From assembly GCA_001799255.1 (NCBI GenBank), contig MGTC01000031.1:1-45941 (forward strand): 45,941 bases of DNA, written 5' to 3'. Source of the DNA: Deltaproteobacteria bacterium RIFOXYD12_FULL_55_16. GTDB taxonomy: Bacteria; Desulfobacterota; Desulfobulbia; Desulfobulbales; Desulfurivibrionaceae. Below are positions 33,437-40,630 of this stretch, in pieces. Position 1 is the first letter of the stretch; every line of letters starts with the position of its first letter. The notes under the pieces were generated by a model, which was not told the origin of the DNA, did not search any database, and worked only from the letters and a program-made list of their open reading frames with translations. The position numbers and the translations under genes are program-made.

Positions 33437-34126
33437 CTATCCCCGCTGCTCTGTTTTTCTGGCGATATACACCACATGTCGGCGTCCGCCCCGGCCAGGA
33501 CGTTGGCGAGCAACGGAGAACCCGGCAGCCTGCAAACGTTTCTCAAAGGCCTTGTCCGGATCTTCGGACCACACCGCCAACACCCCGCCCGCCTTCAAGG
33601 CGGAACGGCTTAACTCAAGTGCCCTCTTGCCGTACAGATACTCGCCTCGGCCCTGATCCCCCTCATAGGGGCCTTCGTACAGGTCAAGGATTATGGCGTC
33701 AAAGCGCTGACCCTTGCCCTTGCTTGCCGCAGCACGGATAATCTCGGCCACATCGGCAATCACCACCCTGACTCGTGGGTCGTCAACCGCCCCCGCAGTT
33801 AACTGGGCAATCGGCCCCTGACACCAGATGACCATGATCGGATTCAGTTCTGCTACCACCACCTCGGCCTCAGCCGGGAGATTATCCAGGGCCGCCTTCA
33901 GGGTGAAGCCCATGCCCAGACCACCCACCAGCACCCTGGGTTTTTCGGTCTGCTTCAGATCCGCGCAGGCCAGCTCTGACAAAACAATCTCGGATCTGTT
34001 GGCCGAGGAGTTCATCAGCACCCGGCTGTCGATGGTAATCAGAAAATCCGTCTCGCCCCGCTGTCTGAGATCAAGCAGCCCCTCGTCGGTATCAATACTG
34101 TCAACTATCCGCCAGGCTTGCGCCAT
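33437..34126 (-). CDS. Spermidine synthase-like methyltransferase-fold protein
   Basis: A protein of 229 residues with a Rossmann SAM-binding core: VLVGGLGMGFTLKAAL (glycine loop), VVVAELNPIMVIW (acidic residue), and a third motif AIILDLYEGPYEG at the active-site face. It resembles the spermidine synthase-like proteins that lack the N-terminal beta-domain. Aminopropyl transfer cannot be assumed, and speA lies about 3 kb away on the other strand. The ATG at 34126 has AAAAGGAGA upstream. Another methyltransferase gene lies just upstream on the same strand, 48 bases away. Confidence 0.82.
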   Translation of the reverse strand: MAQAWRIVDSIDTDEGLLDLRQRGETDFLITIDSRVLMNSSANRSEIVLSELACADLKQTEKPRVLVGGLGMGFTLKAALDNLPAEAEVVVAELNPIMVIWCQGPIAQLTAGAVDDPRVRVVIADVAEIIRAAASKGKGQRFDAIILDLYEGPYEGDQGRGEYLYGKRALELSRSALKAGGVLAVWSEDPDKAFEKRLQAAGFSVARQRPGRGGRRHVVYIARKTEQRG

Positions 34127-34174
34127 TTACAGTTCTCCTTTTTTTACCCGGCCCGCCGCCCGGAGGCCTGCCCT

Positions 34175-35410
34175 TCATGCGGGTTCTTCCTCTGCTTGCA
34201 ACAAGGATTCAAGACAATGCTCCCGGATTTGGTAAAAATCCTTGAGCTCTTGAATCTGAGCCAGCAACTCTTCTCGTTTAACCAAACCTGAGCCCCGCAC
34301 CGCCAGGATCATCTTGTTCTTGCTCGTGTGTTCCAGGGAAACGAATTCAAAGATCTGAGTCTCGTAGCCGCTCGCCTCAAGCAGCAGGGCGCGCAGACTG
34401 TCGGTGACCATCTCCGCTTCCTGGCCCAGATGGACGCCGTGTTTGAGCATGGGCCGCAGCAGCTCAGGGCTGCGCATCTGGGGCCGGAGCTGCTTGTGAC
34501 AGCACGGGGCGCACATGATGATCGCCGCCTTGGCGCGAATGCCAAGATGGATGGCGTAATCCGTCGCCATATCACAGGCGTGCAGGGCAATCATGATATC
34601 GATTCCCTCGGGCTTGTAGCTGCGGATATCGCCTTGTGCAAAAGACAAGCCGTCGAGATGCAATTTCTGAGCGGCCTTGGCGCACAGGCTGACAAGATCC
34701 TCCCGCAATTCCACCCCGGTTACCCTGGCCTTAAGTCCCAGGCTGGCGCGCAGGTACTCCTCCAGGGCAAAGGTCAGGTATCCCTTGCCGGAGCCGAAAT
34801 CAACCACCTGAACCAGGTCTTTTTCTTTCAGCTTCGAGGCTGTAAGGGCATGATCCAGAACCTCGATGAACTTGTTGATCTGCTTCCACTTGCGCGCCAT
34901 GGCGGGAATAAGCTGCTGCTGCGCGTTGGTGACCCCCAGTTCCTTGAGAAACGGCGTGGCAAGCTCGAGAAAACGCTCCTTCTCGCGGTCATGCCCTTGA
35001 GGGGAAACGCTCCTCGGCGCGGCCTTGCCTCTCTGCAGGGTATATTTGCCCTTTTTGTTGACCGCCAACTGAATATCCTCCGTCACCGTTTGCAGATGCA
35101 CATTATTAAACGAGGTGGCAAACAAGTCGCGAATGGTCACCAACCCCTCTGCTATGGGCAGGTTCTTGGTGACATCCCTGGTCTGGTAGCGAGAGAGAAA
35201 AGAGAGCCGCTCCCCGTCATTAATGGTAATCAGGCGGACAAATATCCGGTGCAGTCCAGTCTCCGGGCCATGGTATTTGCCCAGCACCAGCTTGACAAAG
35301 GTGTTGCCGGTCAGGCAATTTTCCAGCAGGCTGAAAAAAAGCTCGCCTTGGTTATGCAGCTCTTGGGCCATGCTTTTTTGAGGTTGGTTCATGCTTGCTT
35401 TTGTATTCAT
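34175..35410 (-). CDS. SAM-dependent methyltransferase with CCH motif
   Basis: A protein of 411 residues. The N-terminal 170 residues are of unknown fold. The SAM-binding core begins at about 205 (VVDFGSGKGYLTFALEEYL), with GVELREDLVSLCAKAAQ and IALHACDMATDYAI. The motif IIMCAPCCHKQL resembles the cysteine/His motif of the METTL25/RRNAD1-like Methyltransf_32 group. The substrate is unknown; RNA modification is one possibility. Start codons at 35410, 35392 and 35371 all lack strong ribosome sites; the longest is given. A 70-bp family II repeat lies 32 bases upstream. Confidence 0.82.
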   Translation of the reverse strand: MNTKASMNQPQKSMAQELHNQGELFFSLLENCLTGNTFVKLVLGKYHGPETGLHRIFVRLITINDGERLSFLSRYQTRDVTKNLPIAEGLVTIRDLFATSFNNVHLQTVTEDIQLAVNKKGKYTLQRGKAAPRSVSPQGHDREKERFLELATPFLKELGVTNAQQQLIPAMARKWKQINKFIEVLDHALTASKLKEKDLVQVVDFGSGKGYLTFALEEYLRASLGLKARVTGVELREDLVSLCAKAAQKLHLDGLSFAQGDIRSYKPEGIDIMIALHACDMATDYAIHLGIRAKAAIIMCAPCCHKQLRPQMRSPELLRPMLKHGVHLGQEAEMVTDSLRALLLEASGYETQIFEFVSLEHTSKNKMILAVRGSGLVKREELLAQIQELKDFYQIREHCLESLLQAEEEPA

Positions 35411-35441
35411 ATTTTGCCGACTGCGCCAATTGTTTTTTGCA

Positions 35442-35511
35442 CCCAGAGGGTATAAGTTTCGTTTGCACCCTAAAGGGCATAAAATCCGGCAAGCTGCTCA
35501 ACTCAGCTTTA
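35442..35511 (+). repeat. Family II repeat, copy 4 (70 bp form)
   Basis: It differs from the inverse of 18398-18467 at a single base. It contains two CCC-N-AGGG-ATAA modules and the GCAAGCTGCTCAACTCAGCT tail. It lies between two divergent genes. The rest of the 35411-35695 spacer holds a short perfect hairpin AGCTGTC-ACT-GACAGCT (35655-35671) before the DUF2058 gene and nothing else clear. Confidence 0.9.
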
Positions 35512-35695
35512 CTTATCCGTTGCCCTGGCTGTTTTTTAACCAGGATGTCCTGCTCCTCTTCCCAACCTTCCCATCATATCACTTTGCATCCCCTGGCGAA
35601 TATGGTCAAATACCGGGCAACAATTCGCTGGTGTATGGGTGGGGAAAAGCTATCAGCTGTCACTGACAGCTTAATCATACCGCAAGGGAAAGAAC

Positions 35696-36166
35696 ATGGG
35701 GAATCCGTTACAGGACCAGCTTCTCAAGGCCGGGCTGGCCACCAAGAAACAGGCCAAGAAGGCCGAACACGAAAAACGGATCAGCCGCAAACAGCACAAC
35801 GGAGATATCCCTGCGCTGGCCAGCAACAAGGCCCGGGAGGAGCAGGCGGCCAAGGATTTGCGCAACCGGGAGCTTAACCTTCAGCGCGCCGAGGAGGCCC
35901 GGCTTCGGGAGCAGAAGGCCCAGGTAAAACAGCTCATCGAGACCAATCGTCTGGCCCAGGATGGGCGGGGCGAGCCCTACCACTTTGTCGAGCAAAACAA
36001 GATCAAGAGGATCTTTGTCTCCGAGGAGATGACCGACCAGCTCAGCCGTGGCCAGTTGGCCATCGTCAAACTCGGCAACAGCTACGAGGTGGTTCCGGCC
36101 AAGGTGGCCCGCCAGATAGCCAGCCGCGATCAGGAGGCCGTGGTGGTTTTTCATGAAAAATCATAA
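35696..36166 (+). CDS. DUF2058 (YaiL-like) protein
   Basis: A protein of 156 residues matching the DUF2058/YaiL family. It starts MGNPLQDQLLKAGLATKKQA, has a long Lys/Arg/Glu-rich helix (about 15-85) that could contact nucleic acid, and a compact C-terminal domain with YHFVEQNKIKRIFVSEEM and LGNSYEVVPAKVARQI. The molecular function is unknown; the family name in some databases, nucleoprotein/polynucleotide-associated, is only suggestive. The ATG at 35696 has an AAGGGAAAG ribosome site. It overlaps the pseudouridine synthase gene by 14 bases, so the two are translated together and may act on RNA together. Confidence 0.88.
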   Translation: MGNPLQDQLLKAGLATKKQAKKAEHEKRISRKQHNGDIPALASNKAREEQAAKDLRNRELNLQRAEEARLREQKAQVKQLIETNRLAQDGRGEPYHFVEQNKIKRIFVSEEMTDQLSRGQLAIVKLGNSYEVVPAKVARQIASRDQEAVVVFHEKS

Positions 36167-36905
36167 GGGGCGGCAGCGCACTGGGGAAGGTGGCGCTGAA
36201 ATGGCTCATCCGCACACCGGCCCCCGGCCTGCCAGAAAGCGGCAACCGCGAGGATTGCCCATCCTCCATGAGGACAAGGATATTCTTGTGGTCGAGAAGC
36301 CGGCTGGGCTGCTGACCATCGGCACGGAGCGGGAAAAGTCGAGAACAGCCCATTATCTGCTCAATGATTATGTCCGCAAGGGCGACCCAAAATCGCGCAA
36401 CAGGGTGTATGTGGTGCATCGCCTGGACAAGGATACCTCCGGCATCCTGCTTTTTGCCAAAAGCGAACAGGTCAAGAAATTCTTGCAGGAGCATTGGCAG
36501 GAGACAAACAAGCATTACCTGGCCATCGTCCACGGTCGGCTCTCGCCCAAAGAGGGAACGATTACCTCCTGCCTGGCCGAAAATGCCGCCCAAAAGGTCT
36601 ATTCGACCCCGGATCCAGCCAAGGGCAAGCTCTCCCATACGGCCTACAAGGTGTTGCAAGAGAGCAAAGGGCTAAGCCTGGTGGAAATTCATCTCCTCAC
36701 TGGCCGGAAGCACCAGATCCGGGTGCATTTTGCGGAAAAGGGCCATCCCGTCGCCGGAGACAAAAAATACGGGAACGGCACGCTGGTTTGCAAACGGCTC
36801 GCTCTTCATGCTCGATCGATATCCTTCATCCACCCCTTTAGCGGTGAGCAAATGACCTTTGAGATCGGGATGCCGGAGGAATTCATCCGGCTGCTCGGGA
36901 AATAA
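36153..36905 (+). CDS. RluA-family pseudouridine synthase
   Basis: A protein of 250 residues with the RluA signature HRLDKDTSGILLFAKS, catalytic Asp92, plus the substrate-site ILHEDKDILVVEKPAGLL and LLTGRKHQIRVHFAEKGHP. It isomerises uridine to pseudouridine in rRNA or tRNA; which position cannot be told from sequence. It lacks an S4 domain. A basic 35-residue N-terminal segment (PRPARKRQPRG) is unusual and may help bind RNA. The ATG at 36153 overlaps the DUF2058 gene. A weak hairpin and T run follow the stop. Confidence 0.92.
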   Translation: MKNHKGRQRTGEGGAEMAHPHTGPRPARKRQPRGLPILHEDKDILVVEKPAGLLTIGTEREKSRTAHYLLNDYVRKGDPKSRNRVYVVHRLDKDTSGILLFAKSEQVKKFLQEHWQETNKHYLAIVHGRLSPKEGTITSCLAENAAQKVYSTPDPAKGKLSHTAYKVLQESKGLSLVEIHLLTGRKHQIRVHFAEKGHPVAGDKKYGNGTLVCKRLALHARSISFIHPFSGEQMTFEIGMPEEFIRLLGK

Positions 36906-36942
36906 TAACTGCGGTTGTTGTGGGTTTGGCAGACATTGTCCT

Positions 36943-36975
36943 GCCCGCAGGATGCGGGCCAGCTCGCCCTTTTTT
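36943..36975 (+). terminator. Possible terminator of the pseudouridine synthase gene
   Basis: A stem GCCCGC-AGGAT-GCGGGC (36943-36959) is followed ten bases later by six T residues (36970-36975). The gap makes it imperfect; a competing short GGGC/GCCC stem abuts the T run. Confidence 0.4.
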
Positions 36976-37165
36976 CTTACCGACTATTCAGCGGCAACAT
37001 AAAGCTACCTTGAACTGAACCGCGATACGCCGCCTGTCTATGGATTTTATATAGGGGGGATCTTTGCTGACAAGCTGAAAAGTTTGCTTGACAGGTTTTG
37101 TAAGAATGCCCGGTATTCCGGCACCCCGGAAAGGATCTCGCTCCTTTTCCCGCAGTTCTTTGTTC

Positions 37166-37192
37166 GGCCTGTTTATGGTTGACAAACAGGCC
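37166..37192. promoter_or_regulatory. Inverted repeat upstream of speA, possible operator
   Basis: GGCCTGTTT (37166-37174) and AAACAGGCC (37184-37192) form a perfect 9-bp inverted repeat. A TTGACA hexamer (37179-37184) starts in the loop and its last base is the first base of the right arm; no good -10 is found 16-18 bases later. The rest of the 36906-37318 spacer has no convincing gene. Confidence 0.4.
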
Positions 37193-37318
37193 CATGCCGG
37201 ACAAAAACCTGTTGAATTTCTGCGATAATTGTGTATTTTGTCCCTCTTTATGTTCAGGGGATGAGACTCCGTCTTTTTCCTGTCTGGGCAGGGCCATTTT
37301 TCCAAGGAGGGCAACGGG

Positions 37319-39262
37319 ATGCAGCAGACAGCGGAAGCAAAGGTCTGGAGTATCGACAGGGCCAGAGAGCTGTACGGCATTGCCCGTTGGGGCCTGCGCT
37401 ATTTTGATATCAATGGCAAGGGGCAGGTGACGGTTGCCCCGCTCAAAGAGCAGGGCGGCACCATCGCCATCGTTGACGTGATCAGGGAGGCAGTGGAACA
37501 GGGCCTGCATTTCCCCATGCTTATCCGCTTTCACGACCTGCTGCGCAACCGGGTGGAGCGGATCAACAAGGCCTTTAACGATGCCATTGTCGAACTGGAA
37601 TACAAATCCATCTATCGCGGCGTCTATCCGGTTAAGGTCAATCAGCTGCGGGAGGTGGTCGAGGAGATCATCGATGCGGGCAAGCCCTTCCATCATGGTC
37701 TTGAGGTTGGCTCCAAGCCGGAACTTTTCGCGGCCCTAGCCTTTCATGAAGACCGGGAAAGCCTGATCATCTGCAACGGCTACAAGGATTCCGTTTATAT
37801 CAAGACTGCGCTTCTTGGCCGCAAGCTGGGCAAGAAGATCATCCTGGTGGTGGAAAAAGTCGAGGAAGTCAGCAATATCATTCGCTATGCCAAGGAATTG
37901 AAGGTGGAGCCGATGATCGGCCTGAGGGTTCGCCTGATGAGCGGCGGCAAGGGCAAGTGGGAGAAATCCACCGGCGAGGACGCCAAGTTCGGCCTCTCCA
38001 CCCAGGAGATTATCCAGGTTTCCGACCTGCTCAAGGAGGCCGGCCTTGCCGATTGCCTCAAGCTTGTCCATTTTCACAGCGGCTCCCAGATCCCGGACAT
38101 CCTGACGATCAAGAAGGCGGTGCGGGAAGGGGCCATGTTCTATGCCAAGATCAGGCAGATCGGTCATGCCCTGGAGTACATCGATGTCGGCGGGGGGCTG
38201 GGGGTGGATTACGACGGCAGCCGCACCACCTTTCATTCTTCCATCAATTATTCCTTAAACGAATACGCCCGGGATATTGTCTACAATATCATGGATGTCT
38301 GCGATTCCCAGGGGGTCGAGCATCCGATCATCATCAGCGAGTCGGGTCGGGCCGTGGTGGCGCATCATTCTGTGCTGGTGGTGGAAACCTTCGGTGATAT
38401 CAAGAAGATGGAGCATGCCCAGGAGCCGGTCAAGCCGGAGATCAGCCACAAACTTGCGGCTGAGGCCTGGTACAATTACAGCCATGTAAACTCCAGCAAC
38501 CCGCTGGAGGCCTACCACGATGCCCTGCACAACAAGGAGGAAACCCAGGTTCATTTCGAGCTGGGTCTTATCGGCCTGGAGGTAAAGGCGGAGGTGGAGA
38601 AGCTTTTCTGGCTTACCGGCGCCAGGGTGCTGGAGCATTTCAAGGAGGCCGAGTACCGGCCAGACGAGATTGTCGAACTGGAAAGCAAGTTTTCCGACCA
38701 GTACCTCTGTAACTTCAGCGTCTTTCAGTCCCTGCTCGACCACTGGGGCTACGGGCAGCTTTTTCCGATCATGCCCCTGCACCGGCTCAATGAGGAGCCT
38801 CAGCGTCGAGGCACCCTGGCCGACATCACCTGTGATTCGGACGGCACGGTCTCAAAATTCATCAACCTGTACGAGGAAGGGGTGGACACCCTGCCGCTGC
38901 ATGACTTAAACGGCAAGCCCTATTATCTGGGGGTCTTTCTCACCGGCGCCTACCAGGATATCATGGGCGACCTGCACAATCTTTTTGGCCGGGTAAACGA
39001 GGCCCATGTCTTTCTGGATGAGGATGAGGAGTCCGGGTACTACATCGAGGAGACCATCGAGGGCACCACCATGGAAAAGGTGCTGGCTTTGGTTCAGTAT
39101 ACCGGCACCGATCTGAAGCGGAAGATGAAAAGTCAGGTGGACAGCGCTATCAAGGAAGACAGGCTGCGGCCCAATGAGGCCATGCGGCTTTTGGGCGAGT
39201 ATGAGAAGGGGCTGAAGGGCTATACCTATCTGGATCTTAAGAAGGTCAGGAAGAAGAGTTGA
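37319..39262 (+). CDS. speA: Biosynthetic arginine decarboxylase
   Basis: A protein of 647 residues, the PLP-dependent fold III enzyme that makes agmatine from arginine for polyamine synthesis. PLP Lys106 lies in GVYPVKVNQ, and the barrel motifs KLVHFHSGSQI and DVGGGLGVDYDG are present. The SESGRAVVAHHS motif and the C-terminal CDSDGTVSKF, with the Cys-Asp used at the active site, complete the set. The length matches SpeA (about 630-660). The ATG at 37319 has AAGGAGG eight bases upstream. No agmatinase gene (speB) is in the window. An inverted repeat and a Cys-rich spurious ORF lie upstream. Confidence 0.97.
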   Translation: MQQTAEAKVWSIDRARELYGIARWGLRYFDINGKGQVTVAPLKEQGGTIAIVDVIREAVEQGLHFPMLIRFHDLLRNRVERINKAFNDAIVELEYKSIYRGVYPVKVNQLREVVEEIIDAGKPFHHGLEVGSKPELFAALAFHEDRESLIICNGYKDSVYIKTALLGRKLGKKIILVVEKVEEVSNIIRYAKELKVEPMIGLRVRLMSGGKGKWEKSTGEDAKFGLSTQEIIQVSDLLKEAGLADCLKLVHFHSGSQIPDILTIKKAVREGAMFYAKIRQIGHALEYIDVGGGLGVDYDGSRTTFHSSINYSLNEYARDIVYNIMDVCDSQGVEHPIIISESGRAVVAHHSVLVVETFGDIKKMEHAQEPVKPEISHKLAAEAWYNYSHVNSSNPLEAYHDALHNKEETQVHFELGLIGLEVKAEVEKLFWLTGARVLEHFKEAEYRPDEIVELESKFSDQYLCNFSVFQSLLDHWGYGQLFPIMPLHRLNEEPQRRGTLADITCDSDGTVSKFINLYEEGVDTLPLHDLNGKPYYLGVFLTGAYQDIMGDLHNLFGRVNEAHVFLDEDEESGYYIEETIEGTTMEKVLALVQYTGTDLKRKMKSQVDSAIKEDRLRPNEAMRLLGEYEKGLKGYTYLDLKKVRKKS

Positions 39263-39270
39263 GCCGTTAT

Positions 39271-39391
39271 ACTTTGTCACATTCAAAGGAATTCAGGAGT
39301 CAGAATACAGGAGAATAAAGCATCATCCTTCTGTCCGGGCGGTTCAAAACATTCTGTCTTTTGGCTTCTTAATTCCCCAAGGTGACAAAGT
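39271..39391. repeat. Inverted-repeat element after speA (121 bp)
   Basis: Perfect 10-bp ends ACTTTGTCAC (39271-39280) and GTGACAAAGT (39382-39391) enclose about 100 bases. The interior contains CAGGAGTCAGAATACAGGAG-type short repeats and no ORF. It sits between convergent genes, five bases from the stop of the minus-strand neighbour. It is possibly another MITE-like sequence or a long-range hairpin at shared 3' ends. Confidence 0.65.
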
Positions 39392-39395
39392 AGAA

Positions 39396-39815
39396 TCAGT
39401 CGTGGGGGCGGAGAACCTTGAACACGGATTCAACGGCCTGATAAATTTCGAGATCATCGCCATACACGTCCTGAACCTTGTCATGCTCGACGAGATCCTC
39501 GCAGATGTACTGGGTCACATAGAGGCTGAGAAAGTTGGGGTCCGCTACCAGCTGCCTGAGCGGGGCGATCTTGTACAGCATGTCAAACTCTTCCATGGCG
39601 GAAAGTCTTTCAAACAGCTCGCCAAAGAGCTTGCGCATCGCGGTCTCGTCGGTGATTTCGAGAATTTTTTTATCCAGCAGACGTTGCACCATCTTGGTTG
39701 CCAGTTCATCGGCGTTCTTGTAAAGTAACTGCATCATATAACGCCGTTCGCGTTCGCGTTTGCGGTCAATTGCTCCACCAGCCGTGTCGTTGTGAGGTCT
39801 GCTGTGACTACCCAT
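39396..39815 (-). CDS. Uncharacterised small helical protein
   Basis: A protein of 139 residues that I do not recognise. A basic, polar N-terminus (MGSHSRPHNDTAGGAIDRKR) precedes a well-formed helical domain starting MMQLLYKNADELATKMVQRL, with acidic helices to the C-terminus (YVTQYICEDLVEHDKVQDVY). No signal peptide or membrane segment is present. The ATG at 39815 has GGGGAG eight bases upstream; internal starts at 39737 or 39734 would remove the basic tail. Its domain vaguely recalls DUF507-type proteins in its first line, but the match is too weak to name. The 188-base AT-rich spacer upstream probably holds divergent promoters. Confidence 0.7.
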   Translation of the reverse strand: MGSHSRPHNDTAGGAIDRKRERERRYMMQLLYKNADELATKMVQRLLDKKILEITDETAMRKLFGELFERLSAMEEFDMLYKIAPLRQLVADPNFLSLYVTQYICEDLVEHDKVQDVYGDDLEIYQAVESVFKVLRPHD

Positions 39816-40003
39816 TTCTTTCTCCCCGCGCCTGTGTCGAATAATGTTGAATAATTTGTAATTAAATAACGGAAAATTCCATAAAGGGAAAGGGTAAAGA
39901 TAAGAGAATCCTTGCCTTTGGGCAAAAATATTTTATGAAACAGCGGGAACATGTCTGGGTTTTGCCGCCCCTGGCACTGACTTATCCTGCAACCTTGAGG
40001 TGA

Positions 40004-40630
40004 ATGATGACAAATACTATTGCGACCACACGTCTGACCATCCTGCTGCCTGCTGGCCGCCTGCCCTTAGCGCTCATGGGCAAGGCCCAGGAACTGGCCC
40101 AGAAATATCAGCTGGAAATTTACCTGAGTACCCTGCAGAATTTACGGATCATGGGCATCCTGGAGGAAGATCTGCCCATGATCCGCAGGGAACTGGCCGC
40201 GCTGGGCGCCCAGTTCAAGGAGCCGGGCAGGTTTCCGCTTCCCAGGGTCTGTATCGGGGTTCGCGACTGCACCCTGGGCGTTGGCGACCCGGAGCGAATC
40301 TCTGCCCTGATCCTTGAAAAATTCAAAGACCGGGGAAAAACCAAGCCGAAGTTCAAGATCGCCATCTCAGGCTGCACCCTGGGCTGTTCGGGGGTGAGAA
40401 ACACGGATATCGGCATTATGGCCACTCGCAAGGGCTTTGATCTCTATGTCGGCGGCAAGGGCGGAACCAGCCCCATGGCTGGCCGCCGGATTCTAAGAGA
40501 CCTGGATGAGCAGGAGATGCTAACTGCGGTGATCAGGCTGGTGGATTTCCACGACGCCCATACCGGGAGCAAACAGCGGATGGCCAAACTTATCAATCAC
40601 CCCGATTTCCCTTATAAAAATGCGGTTTAG
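40004..40630 (+). CDS. Small siroheme sulfite/nitrite reductase-like protein
   Basis: A protein of 208 residues carrying one half of the sulfite/nitrite reductase fold. An N-terminal ferredoxin-like half-domain (GRLPLALMGKAQELAQKYQL, STLQNLRIMGI) is followed by the siroheme-[4Fe-4S] motif C83-x5-C89 ... C124-x3-C128 (CIGVRDC and SGCTLGC). This is the size and layout of the assimilatory-type low-molecular-mass sulfite reductase known from Desulfovibrio vulgaris. Whether it reduces sulfite, nitrite or another substrate is open. The ATG at 40004 or 40007 follows TTGAGG. It overlaps the transglycosylase gene by 11 bases. Confidence 0.88.
   Translation: MMTNTIATTRLTILLPAGRLPLALMGKAQELAQKYQLEIYLSTLQNLRIMGILEEDLPMIRRELAALGAQFKEPGRFPLPRVCIGVRDCTLGVGDPERISALILEKFKDRGKTKPKFKIAISGCTLGCSGVRNTDIGIMATRKGFDLYVGGKGGTSPMAGRRILRDLDEQEMLTAVIRLVDFHDAHTGSKQRMAKLINHPDFPYKNAV

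Noticed and set aside
37194-37430. A Cys-rich ORF (CDNCVFCPSLC) upstream of and into speA
   Set aside because: The C-x2-C-x2-C-x3-C spacing looks ferredoxin-like, but there is no ribosome site, the frame overlaps speA and the rest is not protein-like.
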